Part shown: positions 8,459-18,653 of the stretch, in pieces
Position numbering within the stretch: the stretch's first letter is position 1
Layout: each line of letters starts with the position of its first letter
From: Rhodospirillales bacterium
GTDB lineage: Bacteria; Pseudomonadota; Alphaproteobacteria; Reyranellales; Reyranellaceae
Length of the DNA: 48,969 bases
Assembly (NCBI GenBank): GCA_016191685.1
Contig: JACPVT010000110.1
Coordinates: 1-48,969 of the forward strand
Direction of reading: 5' to 3'
Notes under the pieces: generated by a model
What the model saw: only the letters and a program-made list of their open reading frames with translations
The model's database searches: none
Told to the model about the DNA's origin: nothing
Program-made: the position numbers and the translations under genes

Positions 8459-9679
8459 ATGGCCATTTCACCCAACAGTTTCCGCACCGGCCCCGACGAG
8501 CGCGGGCATTTCGGCATTTTCGGTGGCCGCTACGTCGCCGAAACGTTGATGCCGCTGATCCTCGAGCTGGAAACGGCCTACAATGCCGCCAAGGCCGATC
8601 CTGCGTTCCAGAGCGAGCTCGACTACCTGCTCGAGCATTACGCCGGCCGGCCGAGCCCGCTCTATTACGCCAAGCGCCTGACCGAGAAGCTGGGCGGCGC
8701 CAAGGTCTATCTCAAGCGCGACGAGCTGAACCACACCGGCAGCCACAAGATCAACAACGTGCTGGGCCAGGTCCTGATGGCCAAGCGCATGGGCAAGACG
8801 CGCGTCATCGCCGAAACCGGCGCCGGCCAGCATGGCGTGGCCACCGCAACGGCTTGCGCGCTGTTCGACATTCCCTGCGTCGTCTTCATGGGATCGGTCG
8901 ACGTCGAGCGCCAGTCGCCCAACGTTTTCCGCATGAAGATGCTGGGGGCCGAGGTCCGGCCGGTGACGGCGGGCTCCTCGACCTTGAAGGATGCCATGAA
9001 CGAGGCGCTGCGCGACTGGGTCGCGACCTGCGAGACGACCTTCTATTGCATCGGCACGGTGGCGGGCCCGCATCCCTATCCGACGATGGTGCGCGACTTT
9101 CAGTGCGTCATCGGCAACGAGACGCGCCAGCAGATGATGAAGGCCGAAGGCCGGCTGCCCGACACGCTGGTGGCCTGCATCGGCGGCGGCTCGAACGCCA
9201 TGGGCCTGTTCCATCCTTTCCTCGACGACAAGGGCGTCCGCATCGTCGGCGTCGAGGCGGCCGGTCACGGCATCGACACCGGCCAGCATGCCGCGTCGCT
9301 GACCGGCGGTCGTCCCGGCGTGCTGCATGGCAACCGCACCTATCTGCTGCAGGACAAGGAAGGCCAGATCACCGAGGCGCACTCGATCTCGGCCGGCCTC
9401 GACTATCCCGGCATCGGCCCCGAACATTCGTGGCTCAAGGAAAACGGCCGCGTCGAATATGTTTCGGCGACCGACAACGAAGCGCTCGAAGCGTTTCAGC
9501 TTCTCTGCAAGCTCGAGGGCATCATTCCCGCGCTCGAATCCTCACATGCTCTGGCGCATGTCATCAAGCTCGCGCCGACGCTGTCCAGGGACAATCTTTT
9601 GGTGATGAACCTCTCCGGGCGCGGCGACAAGGACGTGCCGCAGGTCGCCGCGCGCATGGGGATGAAGATCGAATCATGA
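8459..9679 (+). CDS. trpB: Tryptophan synthase beta chain
   Basis: This 406-residue PLP enzyme (fold type II) condenses indole with serine to make tryptophan in the alpha2beta2 complex. The Schiff-base lysine is K97 in [21 protein letters not shown] and the phosphate-cradling GGGSNAMG follow. Also visible are the long GRFGIFGG-like start ([12 protein letters not shown]) and the C-terminal SGRGDKDV. Length fits the TrpB1 type that pairs with TrpA. The stop overlaps the trpA ATG (ATGA), so synthesis of the two subunits is coupled. Confidence 0.98.
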   Translation: MAISPNSFRTGPDERGHFGIFGGRYVAETLMPLILELETAYNAAKADPAFQSELDYLLEHYAGRPSPLYYAKRLTEKLGGAKVYLKRDELNHTGSHKINNVLGQVLMAKRMGKTRVIAETGAGQHGVATATACALFDIPCVVFMGSVDVERQSPNVFRMKMLGAEVRPVTAGSSTLKDAMNEALRDWVATCETTFYCIGTVAGPHPYPTMVRDFQCVIGNETRQQMMKAEGRLPDTLVACIGGGSNAMGLFHPFLDDKGVRIVGVEAAGHGIDTGQHAASLTGGRPGVLHGNRTYLLQDKEGQITEAHSISAGLDYPGIGPEHSWLKENGRVEYVSATDNEALEAFQLLCKLEGIIPALESSHALAHVIKLAPTLSRDNLLVMNLSGRGDKDVPQVAARMGMKIES

Positions 9680-10509
9680 GCCGCATCACCAGGCGCTTCG
9701 CCCAACTCAAGGCCGACAAGCGTGCCGGGCTCGTCACCTACATCACCGCCGGCGATCCCGACGGTGCTATCAGCTACCAGATCCTGAAAGGGCTGCCGGC
9801 CGCCGGCGCCGACCTGATCGAGCTGGGCATGCCCTTCACCGACCCAATGGCCGATGGCCCCTCGATCCAGCTCGCCGGCCAGCGCGCGCTGAAGGCCGGC
9901 ATCTCCGTCGACAAGACATTCGACATGGTGCGGCGTTTCCGCAACGAGACCGGCGACAACGACACGCCGATCCTGCTGATGGGCTACTACAATCTCATCT
10001 ACCAGCGCGGCGTCGAGCGGTTCTGCAAGGAAGCGGCGGCCGCCGGCGTCGACGGCTTCATCCTGGTCGACCTGCCGCCGGAAGAAGCCGATGAACTGAA
10101 GCCTTTCGCAGTCGCCAACGGCATCGACACGGTGCTGCTGACGGCGCCGACCACCGACGACAAGCGCCTGCCCGCCGTGCTGAAATACTCGTCGGGCTTC
10201 GTTTATTTCGTCTCCGTGCTGGGAATCACCGGCACCAAGTCGGCGACCGAGGAGGCCGTGCGCACCCACGTCGAGCGCATCAAGCGCCACACCAAGCTGC
10301 CGGTGGGCGTGGGCTTCGGTATCCGCACGCCCGATCAGGCCGCCGCCGTGGCGCGCCATGCCGATGCCGCGGTGGTCGGCACCGCCATCGTCGAGCGCGT
10401 CAAGGCCGGCCTCGACGACAAGGGCAAGGCCAAGCCCGACCTCGTGCCCGGCGTCTTTGCCTACATCAAGGCGCTGGCCGACGGCGTGCGCGGCGTGCGG
10501 AAGGCTTAG
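9676..10509 (+). CDS. trpA: Tryptophan synthase alpha chain
   Basis: This 277-residue TIM barrel cleaves indole-3-glycerol phosphate to indole and glyceraldehyde 3-phosphate and channels indole to TrpB. Catalytic E49 (DLIELGMPF) and D60 ([10 protein letters not shown]) fall at the same numbers as in the E. coli protein. [23 protein letters not shown] and [12 protein letters not shown] (phosphate loop) are present. The start is fixed by the ATGA overlap with trpB. Its stop overlaps the stop of the convergent MBL-fold hydrolase by four bases, so there is no room for a separate terminator. Confidence 0.98.
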   Translation: MSRITRRFAQLKADKRAGLVTYITAGDPDGAISYQILKGLPAAGADLIELGMPFTDPMADGPSIQLAGQRALKAGISVDKTFDMVRRFRNETGDNDTPILLMGYYNLIYQRGVERFCKEAAAAGVDGFILVDLPPEEADELKPFAVANGIDTVLLTAPTTDDKRLPAVLKYSSGFVYFVSVLGITGTKSATEEAVRTHVERIKRHTKLPVGVGFGIRTPDQAAAVARHADAAVVGTAIVERVKAGLDDKGKAKPDLVPGVFAYIKALADGVRGVRKA

Positions 10510-11177
10510 GTCTTCGCCGTTTCTTCCTCGTCGTCGAATAGCAGGTCGGCGACGAAGGAGTTTGTCTTGCGTTCCCAGCCGAATGTCGAGGTCTGGCCAT
10601 GGCCGGGCACGAAGGTGATGTCGTCGCCGAGCGGCCACAGCCTCTTGCGGATCGAGTTCAGCAACTGTTCGTGGTTGCCGCGCGGAAAGTCGGTGCGGCC
10701 GATCGAGCCTCGGAACAGCACGTCGCCCACGAAGGCGACCTTGGCCGGCCGGTTGACGAACACGACATGGCCCGGCGTGTGGCCGGGGCAGTGGACGACA
10801 TCGAATACAAGGTTTCCCAGGCTCACCGTATCGCCGTTGTCGAGCCAGCGGTCGGGAATGAACGGCTTGTAGACGGGGAAATTGTACTTCGCCCCGGATT
10901 CGGGCAGCCCCTCGATCAGAAACAGATCGTCGCGGTGAGGCCCCTCGATCTTGACGCCATAGTGCTCGGCCATGGTGCCGGCCGCCGAAGCGTGGTCGAC
11001 ATGACCGTGGGTCAGCAGGACCTTGGTGACCTTGATGCCCTGCTCGGTAATCGCCTGCTTCAGCATGTCGAAGTCGCCGCCCGGATCGACGGCGGTTCCT
11101 TCCATGGTGTCGGAGCACCAGACAAGGGAGCAGTTCTGCTGGAACGGCGTGACGGGGGCGATCATGACCTTGAGCAT
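10506..11177 (-). CDS. MBL-fold hydrolase (glyoxalase II-like, YcbL type)
   Basis: This 223-residue metallo-beta-lactamase-fold protein has the di-metal motif THGHVDH (56-62). Further metal ligands sit in CPGHTPGH, FVGDVLFRGSIGRTDFP and a final VPGHGQTSTFGWE. It resembles short GloB-like proteins that hydrolyse S-D-lactoylglutathione or other thioesters but lack the C-terminal glutathione-binding domain of true glyoxalase II, so the substrate is uncertain. It is cytosolic, with no signal peptide. It is convergent with trpA and divergent from the D,D-carboxypeptidase gene. Confidence 0.9.
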   Translation of the reverse strand: MLKVMIAPVTPFQQNCSLVWCSDTMEGTAVDPGGDFDMLKQAITEQGIKVTKVLLTHGHVDHASAAGTMAEHYGVKIEGPHRDDLFLIEGLPESGAKYNFPVYKPFIPDRWLDNGDTVSLGNLVFDVVHCPGHTPGHVVFVNRPAKVAFVGDVLFRGSIGRTDFPRGNHEQLLNSIRKRLWPLGDDITFVPGHGQTSTFGWERKTNSFVADLLFDDEEETAKT

Positions 11178-11218
11178 GCCCCCGATCTAATACCTCCCGC
11201 GGGGCAACGGAAGCGCGT

Positions 11219-12463
11219 ATGCTGAACGTCCCTCATGCGTCGGCGGCGATGAACTTGCGTCTTCTGTTCTGTGTCCTGGGCCTCCTCGGCCTTTGTGCGG
11301 CGTCGGCCCGGGCCCAGATCGCCCCGGTGGACTCGCCCTCCGGCCCGGTGCCGGCCGGCCCCTATGTGGTGGTCGATGTCGCCACCGGCGAGACCTTGCT
11401 CGAGCGTAACGCGGGCTTCTCATGGTATCCTGCCTCGCTCACCAAGATGATGACGATCTACATCGTCTTCGAGGAGTTGAAGGCGGGCCGATTGTCCTTG
11501 ACGTCGCCGCTGCCGTTTTCCCAGAACGCCAATTCCAAGCCGGCGTCGAAGCTCGGTGTCGCGCCGGGCAGCTCGATCACGGTGGAGCAGGGCCTGCAGG
11601 CCCTGGTGGCGCGCTCGGCGAACGACGTTGCCACCGCGTTCGGCGAACGAATCTCGGGCACGGAAGCCGCGTTTGCCCAGCGCATGACCGAGACGGCCTC
11701 GCGGCTCGGCATGACCGCAACCCAGTTCCGCAACGCCAACGGATTGCCCGATCCCGGCCAAGTGACGACGGCGCGCGATCTCGCACTGCTCGGCGTCGCG
11801 CTGGTCAAGGAGTTCCCGCAGTACTACGGCTACTTCCGCACCCAGGATTTCATGTTCGGCAAACAGAAGATCGGGCCGGGCATCAAGTTCCTCGATCTCT
11901 ACGCGCCCTACGCCGATGGGCTGAAGACCGGCTTCATCTGCGCCTCGGGCTTCAACATCGTGGGCAGCGCGGTCCGCGACGGGCGTCGCCTGGTCGCCGT
12001 CGCGCTCGGCTTCAAGCGTGCCGACCTGCGTGATGAGTTCATCATCCGCCTGCTCGACGAGGCCTACCTGCTCAAGACCGCCGGCAGCCGGCCCAAGATC
12101 TGGCAACTTCGCAACGGCGGCGGCGGGCCGGCGACGGTGTTGCCCTACGGCGAGTGCGGCACGATCCGCTACGAGATGCCTGGCGACGCCGCCTGGCTCG
12201 GCACCTTCGGCGACTGGCGCACGGCGCGCACGGCCTTCGACAAGGGCCAGGCCCAGCTCGCGACGCTCGGCTTCTCGCGCCTCGGCAAGGAGTGGATCCT
12301 GCCCGTGACGTCGAACAAGGCGACCCGTCAGGCCGCCATTATCGCCGACCTCGAGCCCGCGGCGGCGGAGAAGCTCTGCGCCGACTACCAGTCGCGGAAA
12401 TTGTTCTGCCAGGTGAAGAAACCCGGAGATTTCGTGCCGCCCTTCAGCGGCTTCTGGCGGTGA
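11219..12463 (+). CDS. D-alanyl-D-alanine carboxypeptidase (PBP5/PBP6-like, S11 family)
   Basis: This 414-residue low-molecular-weight penicillin-binding protein trims the terminal D-Ala from peptidoglycan pentapeptides in the periplasm. It has a signal peptide (hydrophobic LLFCVLGLLGLCAASARA, then Q33). The active-site motifs are in order: S73-L-T-K76, S134-A-N136 and K237-T-G239. A C-terminal PBP5-type domain lies at about 310-395. ATG 11219 has GGAAG 5 bases upstream; the second ATG (11249) has none but gives a cleaner signal peptide. The C-terminus lacks an obvious amphipathic anchor. It heads a same-strand run with accD and folC. Confidence 0.92.
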   Translation: MLNVPHASAAMNLRLLFCVLGLLGLCAASARAQIAPVDSPSGPVPAGPYVVVDVATGETLLERNAGFSWYPASLTKMMTIYIVFEELKAGRLSLTSPLPFSQNANSKPASKLGVAPGSSITVEQGLQALVARSANDVATAFGERISGTEAAFAQRMTETASRLGMTATQFRNANGLPDPGQVTTARDLALLGVALVKEFPQYYGYFRTQDFMFGKQKIGPGIKFLDLYAPYADGLKTGFICASGFNIVGSAVRDGRRLVAVALGFKRADLRDEFIIRLLDEAYLLKTAGSRPKIWQLRNGGGGPATVLPYGECGTIRYEMPGDAAWLGTFGDWRTARTAFDKGQAQLATLGFSRLGKEWILPVTSNKATRQAAIIADLEPAAAEKLCADYQSRKLFCQVKKPGDFVPPFSGFWR

Positions 12464-12515
12464 ACCCGGTCTCCCCGATCTTGGCCAGGCAGGCCATTCG
12501 TGCGATACCGCCGCC

Positions 12516-13406
12516 ATGAACTGGCTGACCAACTTCGTCCGGCCCAAACTGCGCGCGCTGGTCGCCCGCAAGGAAGCGCCCGAAAATCTCTGGCTGAAGT
12601 GCCCCAAGTGCGAACAGATGCTGTTCATGCGCGACTGGGAGGCCAACCAGGAGGTCTGCAATCACTGCGGCCATCATATGCGGCTGCGGCCCCTGAAGCG
12701 CCTGCCGCATCTGTTCGACGAGGGCCGCTACGAGTTGCATCCCTTGCCGCGCGTTATTGCCGACCCGCTCAAGTTTCGCGACACCAAGCGCTATGACGCT
12801 CGCCTCAAGGAGGCCCAGGCCAAGGCCCAGGGCACGACCGATGCGCTGGTGGTGGCAAGCGGCCCGATGGGCGGCCGCATCGCCATCGTGGCATTGCTCG
12901 ATTTCGGCTTCATGGGTGGCTCGATGGGCACCGCAGTGGGCGAGGGGCTGGTGATGGCCGCCGACCTCGCGGTGGCGCGCAAGGCGCCGCTGATCGTGTT
13001 TTCGGCCTCGGGCGGCGCCCGCATGCAGGAGGGCATCCTGTCGCTGATGCAGCTCACGCGCACCACGATCGCCGTACGCAAGGTGAAGGAAGCTGGCCTG
13101 CCCTACATCGTCGTCCTGACCGATCCCACCACCGGCGGCGTGTCGGCATCGTTCGCGATGCTGGGCGATGTCCACATCGCCGAGCCCGACGCCATTATCG
13201 GTTTTGCCGGTCCGCGCGTGATCCAGGACACGATCCGCCAGGAGCTGCCGGCGGGATTCCAGCGCTCCGAGTACCTGTTCGAGCACGGCATGGTCGACGC
13301 GGTGGTGCACCGCCACAAGTTGCGCGAGACCCTGATCCGGTTGACTTCGCTGCTCATGGATCCCGTCGTTTCCGAGGACCGCGGCCTCGCCGTCGCGGTC
13401 CGCTGA
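12516..13406 (+). CDS. accD: Acetyl-CoA carboxylase carboxyltransferase beta subunit
   Basis: This 296-residue protein pairs with AccA to move the carboxyl group from biotin to acetyl-CoA, giving malonyl-CoA for fatty-acid synthesis. The four-cysteine zinc ribbon is complete: C29, C32, C48 and C51. The crotonase-fold core shows FMGGSMG, SGGARMQEG, TDPTTGGVSASFA and GFAGPRVIQ. ATG 12516 follows the dac gene by 52 bases. The order accD-folC is conserved across many proteobacteria, and trxA and addAB face it from the other strand here as in other alphaproteobacteria. Confidence 0.98.
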   Translation: MNWLTNFVRPKLRALVARKEAPENLWLKCPKCEQMLFMRDWEANQEVCNHCGHHMRLRPLKRLPHLFDEGRYELHPLPRVIADPLKFRDTKRYDARLKEAQAKAQGTTDALVVASGPMGGRIAIVALLDFGFMGGSMGTAVGEGLVMAADLAVARKAPLIVFSASGGARMQEGILSLMQLTRTTIAVRKVKEAGLPYIVVLTDPTTGGVSASFAMLGDVHIAEPDAIIGFAGPRVIQDTIRQELPAGFQRSEYLFEHGMVDAVVHRHKLRETLIRLTSLLMDPVVSEDRGLAVAVR

Positions 13407-13417
13407 GCTTTTCCACC

Positions 13418-14710
13418 GTGACGGACGCCATTCTGGACCGCCTCCTGCGGCTCCATCCGCGATTGATCGATCTCGGATTGGAGCGCACCGAGCGGCTGCT
13501 CGAGACGATGGGATCGCCCCATCGCGAGCTGCCGCCGGTCGTCCACGTCGCCGGGACCAACGGCAAGGGCTCGCTGGTGGCCTACGTCAGGGCGATGGCC
13601 GAGGCGGCAGGCTATCGCGTGCACGTCTACACTTCACCCCATCTCGTACGTTTCAACGAGCGCATCCGGGTTGCCGGACGCCTGATCGAAGACGATGAAC
13701 TCGACGCCGTTCTGACGGAGTGCGAAAAGGCCAACCAGGGAAATCCCATCACCTTCTTCGAGATCACGACCGTTGCGGCTTTTCTCGCCTTTTCCCGCGT
13801 GCCGGCCGACCTCGCGGTGATCGAGGTTGGAATGGGGGGACGCTTCGACACCACCAACGTGGTCGATCCCATGCTCTCGGCAATCACGCCGATCGGCTAC
13901 GACCATACCGGCTTCCTGGGCGACAAGCTCGAAAGCATCGCTGGCGAGAAAGCCGGCATCCTCAAGCATGCCGTGCCAGCGGTGATCGGCCGCCAGCGCG
14001 ACGTGTCGGCTTCGGTGATCGCCGCCGAAGCGGCCAGGCTCGCGTCGCCGCTCTTTCGCCTCGGCCACGAATGGCAGGTGGCGCCCACGGCTTCCGGCTT
14101 CACGTACCAAAGCGACTTGGTAAGCCTCGACCTGCCGGCGCCGGTGCTGGTCGGGGCACATCAGCTCGACAATGCTGCGACCGCTGTGGCCTGCATCGAA
14201 CGCCTGCGCGCGGCCAAATTCGTCATCGACGAGAAGGCGATCCGCTCCGGGCTCAAGTCGGTCGAATGGCCGGCGCGGTTGCAGCGGCTCACCAGGGGGC
14301 CGCTTGTCGAGGCGTTGCCGCCGGGCTGCGAGTTATGGCTCGACGGCGGCCACAACGAGGATTGCGGCCTGGCGCTGGGGCGCATGGCCAGCGATTGGGC
14401 CAAGGAGCCGGCACCGCTGCCGCTCTACCTTGTGTTTGCGATGCAGACGACCAAGGACGCCTCGGGTTTCCTGCGGCCGTTGGCGCGTCATGCCGTCGCT
14501 GCGCGCGCGGTGCCGTTTCCCGAAGGCCACAGCGCCTACACCCCGGCGGAAGCCTGCGCCAAGGCGGCCGAGGTCGAACTCGATTGCGCCGCCGCCAACG
14601 ATATCGGCGCGGCGCTGGAGGACCTGTTGGCCACCCAGCCCGCGCCGATGCGCGTTCTCATCTGTGGTTCGCTCTACCTCGCGGGCGCCGTATTGGCCCG
14701 CAACGGTTGA
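13418..14710 (+). CDS. folC: Bifunctional dihydrofolate synthase / folylpolyglutamate synthase
   Basis: This 430-residue Mur-ligase-family enzyme adds glutamate to dihydropteroate and then further glutamates to folates, using ATP. The P-loop is GTNGKGS (46-52). Then come YTSPHLVRFNERIRVAG, FFEITTVAAFLAF, VEVGMGGRFDTTNV and the C-terminal-domain motif WLDGGHN. GTG 13418 is used, 11 bases after accD; the N-terminus lines up with the family from there (DRLLRLHPRLIDLGLERTERLL). It ends six bases before the convergent thioredoxin stop. Confidence 0.95.
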   Translation: MTDAILDRLLRLHPRLIDLGLERTERLLETMGSPHRELPPVVHVAGTNGKGSLVAYVRAMAEAAGYRVHVYTSPHLVRFNERIRVAGRLIEDDELDAVLTECEKANQGNPITFFEITTVAAFLAFSRVPADLAVIEVGMGGRFDTTNVVDPMLSAITPIGYDHTGFLGDKLESIAGEKAGILKHAVPAVIGRQRDVSASVIAAEAARLASPLFRLGHEWQVAPTASGFTYQSDLVSLDLPAPVLVGAHQLDNAATAVACIERLRAAKFVIDEKAIRSGLKSVEWPARLQRLTRGPLVEALPPGCELWLDGGHNEDCGLALGRMASDWAKEPAPLPLYLVFAMQTTKDASGFLRPLARHAVAARAVPFPEGHSAYTPAEACAKAAEVELDCAAANDIGAALEDLLATQPAPMRVLICGSLYLAGAVLARNG

Positions 14711-14716
14711 AGGTTC

Positions 14717-15037
14717 CTAGGCGATCGCGGTGTTGATCCAGCTCACCAGCTTCTGCTTGGGCTCGGCGCCGATCTTGGTCGCGGCGACCTGGCCGTTCTT
14801 GAACAGCAGCAGCGTGGGGATCGAGCGCACGCCGTAGCGCGTCGGCACCATCGGGTTCTCGTCGATGTTGACCTTCACGACCTTGAGCTTGCCATCCATG
14901 TCCTTGGCGATGTCCTCGAGCGACGGGCCGATCATGCGGCAGGGGCCGCACCACTCGGCCCAGAAGTCGACGAGGACGGGCGTGTCGGACTTCAGGACTT
15001 CCTGCTCGAAGGAAGCATCGGTGGCTTTGACGGTCAT
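14717..15037 (-). CDS. trxA: Thioredoxin
   Basis: This 106-residue thioredoxin-fold protein has the active site W29-C-G-P-C33 in [16 protein letters not shown] and the cis-proline in [10 protein letters not shown]. It reduces protein disulfides in the cytosol with electrons from thioredoxin reductase. ATG 15037 is preceded by GGGAGAA; an upstream in-frame start at 15058 has no site. It lies downstream of addA on the same strand, with 84 bases between that may hold its own promoter. Confidence 0.97.
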   Translation of the reverse strand: MTVKATDASFEQEVLKSDTPVLVDFWAEWCGPCRMIGPSLEDIAKDMDGKLKVVKVNIDENPMVPTRYGVRSIPTLLLFKNGQVAATKIGAEPKQKLVSWINTAIA

Positions 15038-15121
15038 GGTGGGTTCTCCCAAATACAATACAGGCCGGTCAATGGACCGGCGCCGCCCTTAGGTGGAAGC
15101 TAGGAACCGGAACCCCGCGAG

Positions 15122-18100
15122 TCAAGGAGCTGCGGCATAAGGCATTGATTTATCTAATGTTTCTCCGTCGATCTCCATCAACCTGGGAGCTGCTGTCCAC
15201 AGCAGGAAGGCCCGCACCGGGCGGCCGGGATAGATCATTTGGAGAAGGCTGCGGTAGAGCGCGAGCTGGCGGCGATAGGCGAGTGCAACACCGTCGGTCG
15301 AGTCGGGCGGCGGCCGATTGGTCTTGTAGTCGACGATCAGCACTTCGCTTTCGGAAACGGCCAGCCGGTCGACCTGGCCGCTGACGGTGAAGGTGCCGCG
15401 CGGCGTCCGCACGGTGCCGATCAGCGGGACTTCGGCGCGAGACGACGCGGCGAACAACGCGGCATGGGCCGGAGCCTCGGTCACGGCAAGCGCCTCGTCC
15501 GCCCAAAGGTCGATGGTCTCGGCGCTAAGCCCATGCGCCGGCTGGGCGAGGAAGCGGCGCGCCGCAGCAGCGCGGGCCGCGGGCGCGATTGCCGGCAGAT
15601 GGCGTAGCAGTTCATGGATCAGCACGCCGCGCCGCCAGCGGTTGGACTCCTCGCTGGCGAGCGGGCTGAAAGGCGGGTTCTCGCTTGTTGCCTCGTCGGG
15701 TAGCGGCTGCGACGGCGCCAGCGGGGCGGGCGGGTCGGGCTCGGCGGGCGCCGTCTGGCGTGACCAGCTCGGCATGGCGTGCGGCGCGGCCATCGGCAGC
15801 TCTTCCTGGCTGCCGCCGGGGATTCGGCCCTCGCCGACCAGCTCATAGCCGTCGCCTTCCCAGCCGTCGGCGCCGAGCGGGCCTTGCGTGAAATCGAAGG
15901 AGCGTTTGATGGCGCGACCGCGCGGCTGATCGACATCGGTCGAAATGTCGGCGGCAACGCTGGCTTCCAGGCCGGCGGCAATGCGGTCGTACCAGCAGCC
16001 GGAGTCCTGTGGCCGCGCGCCGACCCAGCCACCGATATAGAGCCGGTCCTCGGCCCGGGTCATGGCGACATAGAGAAGCCGATTCTGCTCGTCCATCGAG
16101 CGCGCCCGCATCTCGGCCCGCCAGGCGCGGGCGGCTTCGTTGGCGTCGTCGCTGCGCGCCACCCACAGCCGCGCCTGACCGTCCGCCGCGGCCAACAGGC
16201 GCTCGTTGTTCTGGGGCACGCGCGTGGTGTCGGGCAGATAGACGATCGGCGCCTGCAGTCCTTTTGCGGCATGCACGGTGAGAATGCGTACCTCGCGGCG
16301 TCGGTTGGCGTCGAGGTCGCGCTTGATGTCGCCGCCGCCGGCCTCGAACCAGCGCAGGAAGCCCTGCAGGGAGCCCGATTCGGCGCGTTGATACTGCAGC
16401 GCGCGGGCCAGCAGTTCGTCGATCGGATCGGCGGCCTCGCGTCCCAGACGTTCCAGCAGACGCTCGCGACCACCCTCCGGGCCGAGCACGGTGGCGAAGA
16501 AGTCGAACGGCGTCATGTAGTCGGCTCGCGCGAGCCAGGCCGCGAGGCGCTTGTGTGCGGCGGCGAACTGAAGGTCCTCGGCCGTGCGCCGGCGCAACTC
16601 GCGCCACAGCCGGCCGGATCGGCTCCAGGCCAGGCGGAAAAGCGCCTCCTCGTCGAGGCCGACCAGCGGCGACTTCAGGAGACACGCCAGATTGAGGTCG
16701 TCCTGGGGCAGCAGCACAAAGCGGGCCAACGCGAGCAGATCCTGGATCGACAGCTCGCTGCCGAGGTCGAGCCGGTCGACGCCGGCTACCTCGATCTCCT
16801 CGCGCTTGAGCGCCTTCACCAGCGACGTGACGAAGGCATTGCGCCGGCGCACCAGAACCATGAAGTCCCCGGCATGGATCGGCTTGCCGGTGCTCGAGCG
16901 CCGCTCGTGGCCGATCAGGCCCTTGGCGTGCAGCGCGATGAGCCGTGCCAGCCGTTCGTGCGGCGGCGCCAGCGCGCCGGGATCAGCGTCGAGATCGGTG
17001 GGATCGGCCGCGCTCCGGGCGCCGCGCACCAGCGGCCACAGCTCGACCCTGCCCGGCTGGCCGGTGCGGCTCGGCAGGTGAAGGACGTCGCCGGCCGCGC
17101 CAAGGCCCCGTGCGGCGGCTTCCTCGCCGAACACCCAGTCAACGGCATCGAGGACGGCCGCCGTCGAGCGGAACGAAACGACGAGGTCCACTGCCTGGAA
17201 TTTCATCTCCGCCGCGGCACTGCGTTCGGCGAACCAGACGCGCATGTCTGCGAGCTTGCGTGGATCGGCGCGCTGGAAGCCGAAGATCGACTGCTTGGTG
17301 TCGCCGACGGCGAAGATCGTGCGGCGGCGATCGACCGCGCCGGCGCCGACGAAGAACTCCTCGGTCAGGCGGCGGATCACTTCCCACTGGTCGGGGTTGG
17401 TGTCCTGCGCTTCGTCGACCAGGACGTGGTCGATGCCGCCATCGAGCTTGTAGAGCACCCAGGCCGCACTGTCGGCGCGTTCCAGCAGGCGCCGCGTGGC
17501 GACGATCAGGTCGTCATAGTCGAGGGCTGCGCGCCGCCGCTTGCCGTGCGCGTAGCGCCCGACGATGTCGAGACCCAGCCGCAGCAGGGCGAGCGTGAGC
17601 TCCACCAGTACGGCGGCGCGGATGGCTTCGTGTGCGGCGGCAAGCCGATCGCTCTCGGCCTGCAGGACCGCCTCGATCTCGGGCATTTCCTTGAGCGCTG
17701 CCTTGCCCGCGATCTTCTTGCGCGGCTTGCCCTGCTGGGTGAAGAACACCGAGCGATAGTCGTCGAGCCGGCCCGGCCGCTCCTCGGCCGCATCGAGCCA
17801 GAGCAGCATCAGCTCGCTGTACTTCCGGTTCTCCTTCTCGCCCTTGGCCAGCGCGCGGGCGGCGGCGCGCAGGCTTGGGCCGTCGAAGGCGGCGTCGTTG
17901 CAGCAGGCCGATACCAGCGCGCCGGCACCGGCATCGGCGGTGACGCCCAGGGCTGCCGCGAGCCGCGTGCGCTCATTGGCGAGACCGGCTTCGTCGGCAA
18001 TGCGCGACAGCAGCCAGGCGCGTTCACCCAGCAGCTTCTTCATCAGTTCGTCGTATTCGGCGATGGAGATGCGGCCGGCGACGGCGGCCAGGGCGTCGCG

Positions 18101-18643
18101 CAGCGCCGGCGGCGCATCGCGGCGGGCGAGTGCCGCCATCTGCTCGTCCTGCGCCTGTTTCAGGATGGTGCCCGCTTCGCCCTCGTCCAGGACCTCGAAC
18201 CCCGGTGCCACGCCGGCCTCGAGGGGAAAACGCTTCAGCAGCGCCTGGCAGAAGGCATGGATGGTGAGGATGTTGATGCCGCCCGGCGCATCGAGCACGC
18301 GGGCGAACAGGCGGCGCGCGATCACGCGCTCCTCCGCTTCCGGCGTCCGGTCGATCAGCTGGGCGATCTCCCTGTCGAGATTGGCTTCCTCGGCCAGCGC
18401 CCAGCGCCCGAGCTGGGCGGCCAGGCGGTTGCGCATCTCGGCGGCAGCGGCCTTGGTGAAGGTGAGGCAGAGGATGCGCTCGGGCTTGACGCCGGCCAAC
18501 AGCAGGCGCGTCACGCGGTCGGTCAACACCTTGGTCTTGCCGGTGCCGGCGTTGGCCTCGACCCAGGCCGACTGCGCTGGCGACGTCGCCTTGCGCTGCT
18601 CGGCCGTGGCCAGCATGACGGGATCGAGCCCGAGGATGCTCAT
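15122..18643 (-). CDS. addA: Double-strand-break repair helicase-nuclease subunit AddA
   Basis: This 1173-residue UvrD-like SF1A helicase carries a C-terminal RecB-type nuclease. The Walker A motif is ANAGTGKT (30-37), followed by ILCLTFTKAAAAEM, the Walker B-like VDEAQDTNPDQW, VGDTKQSIFGFQRADP, LTVHAAKGLQAPIVYLPDT and YVAMTRAEDRLYIGG. The nuclease motif VDYKTNR starts at residue 1104. With AddB it resects DNA ends to start homologous recombination (the RecBCD equivalent). It begins 10 bases after the addB stop. The proline/alanine-rich stretch around residues 945-975 is probably a linker. Confidence 0.97.
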   Translation of the reverse strand: MSILGLDPVMLATAEQRKATSPAQSAWVEANAGTGKTKVLTDRVTRLLLAGVKPERILCLTFTKAAAAEMRNRLAAQLGRWALAEEANLDREIAQLIDRTPEAEERVIARRLFARVLDAPGGINILTIHAFCQALLKRFPLEAGVAPGFEVLDEGEAGTILKQAQDEQMAALARRDAPPALRDALAAVAGRISIAEYDELMKKLLGERAWLLSRIADEAGLANERTRLAAALGVTADAGAGALVSACCNDAAFDGPSLRAAARALAKGEKENRKYSELMLLWLDAAEERPGRLDDYRSVFFTQQGKPRKKIAGKAALKEMPEIEAVLQAESDRLAAAHEAIRAAVLVELTLALLRLGLDIVGRYAHGKRRRAALDYDDLIVATRRLLERADSAAWVLYKLDGGIDHVLVDEAQDTNPDQWEVIRRLTEEFFVGAGAVDRRRTIFAVGDTKQSIFGFQRADPRKLADMRVWFAERSAAAEMKFQAVDLVVSFRSTAAVLDAVDWVFGEEAAARGLGAAGDVLHLPSRTGQPGRVELWPLVRGARSAADPTDLDADPGALAPPHERLARLIALHAKGLIGHERRSSTGKPIHAGDFMVLVRRRNAFVTSLVKALKREEIEVAGVDRLDLGSELSIQDLLALARFVLLPQDDLNLACLLKSPLVGLDEEALFRLAWSRSGRLWRELRRRTAEDLQFAAAHKRLAAWLARADYMTPFDFFATVLGPEGGRERLLERLGREAADPIDELLARALQYQRAESGSLQGFLRWFEAGGGDIKRDLDANRRREVRILTVHAAKGLQAPIVYLPDTTRVPQNNERLLAAADGQARLWVARSDDANEAARAWRAEMRARSMDEQNRLLYVAMTRAEDRLYIGGWVGARPQDSGCWYDRIAAGLEASVAADISTDVDQPRGRAIKRSFDFTQGPLGADGWEGDGYELVGEGRIPGGSQEELPMAAPHAMPSWSRQTAPAEPDPPAPLAPSQPLPDEATSENPPFSPLASEESNRWRRGVLIHELLRHLPAIAPAARAAAARRFLAQPAHGLSAETIDLWADEALAVTEAPAHAALFAASSRAEVPLIGTVRTPRGTFTVSGQVDRLAVSESEVLIVDYKTNRPPPDSTDGVALAYRRQLALYRSLLQMIYPGRPVRAFLLWTAAPRLMEIDGETLDKSMPYAAAP

Positions 18644-18653
18644 GCGGCGGCGC

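Noticed and set aside
14711-14716. Shared terminator between folC and trxA
   Set aside because: Only six bases separate the stops, and no stem-loop with T tract was found there.
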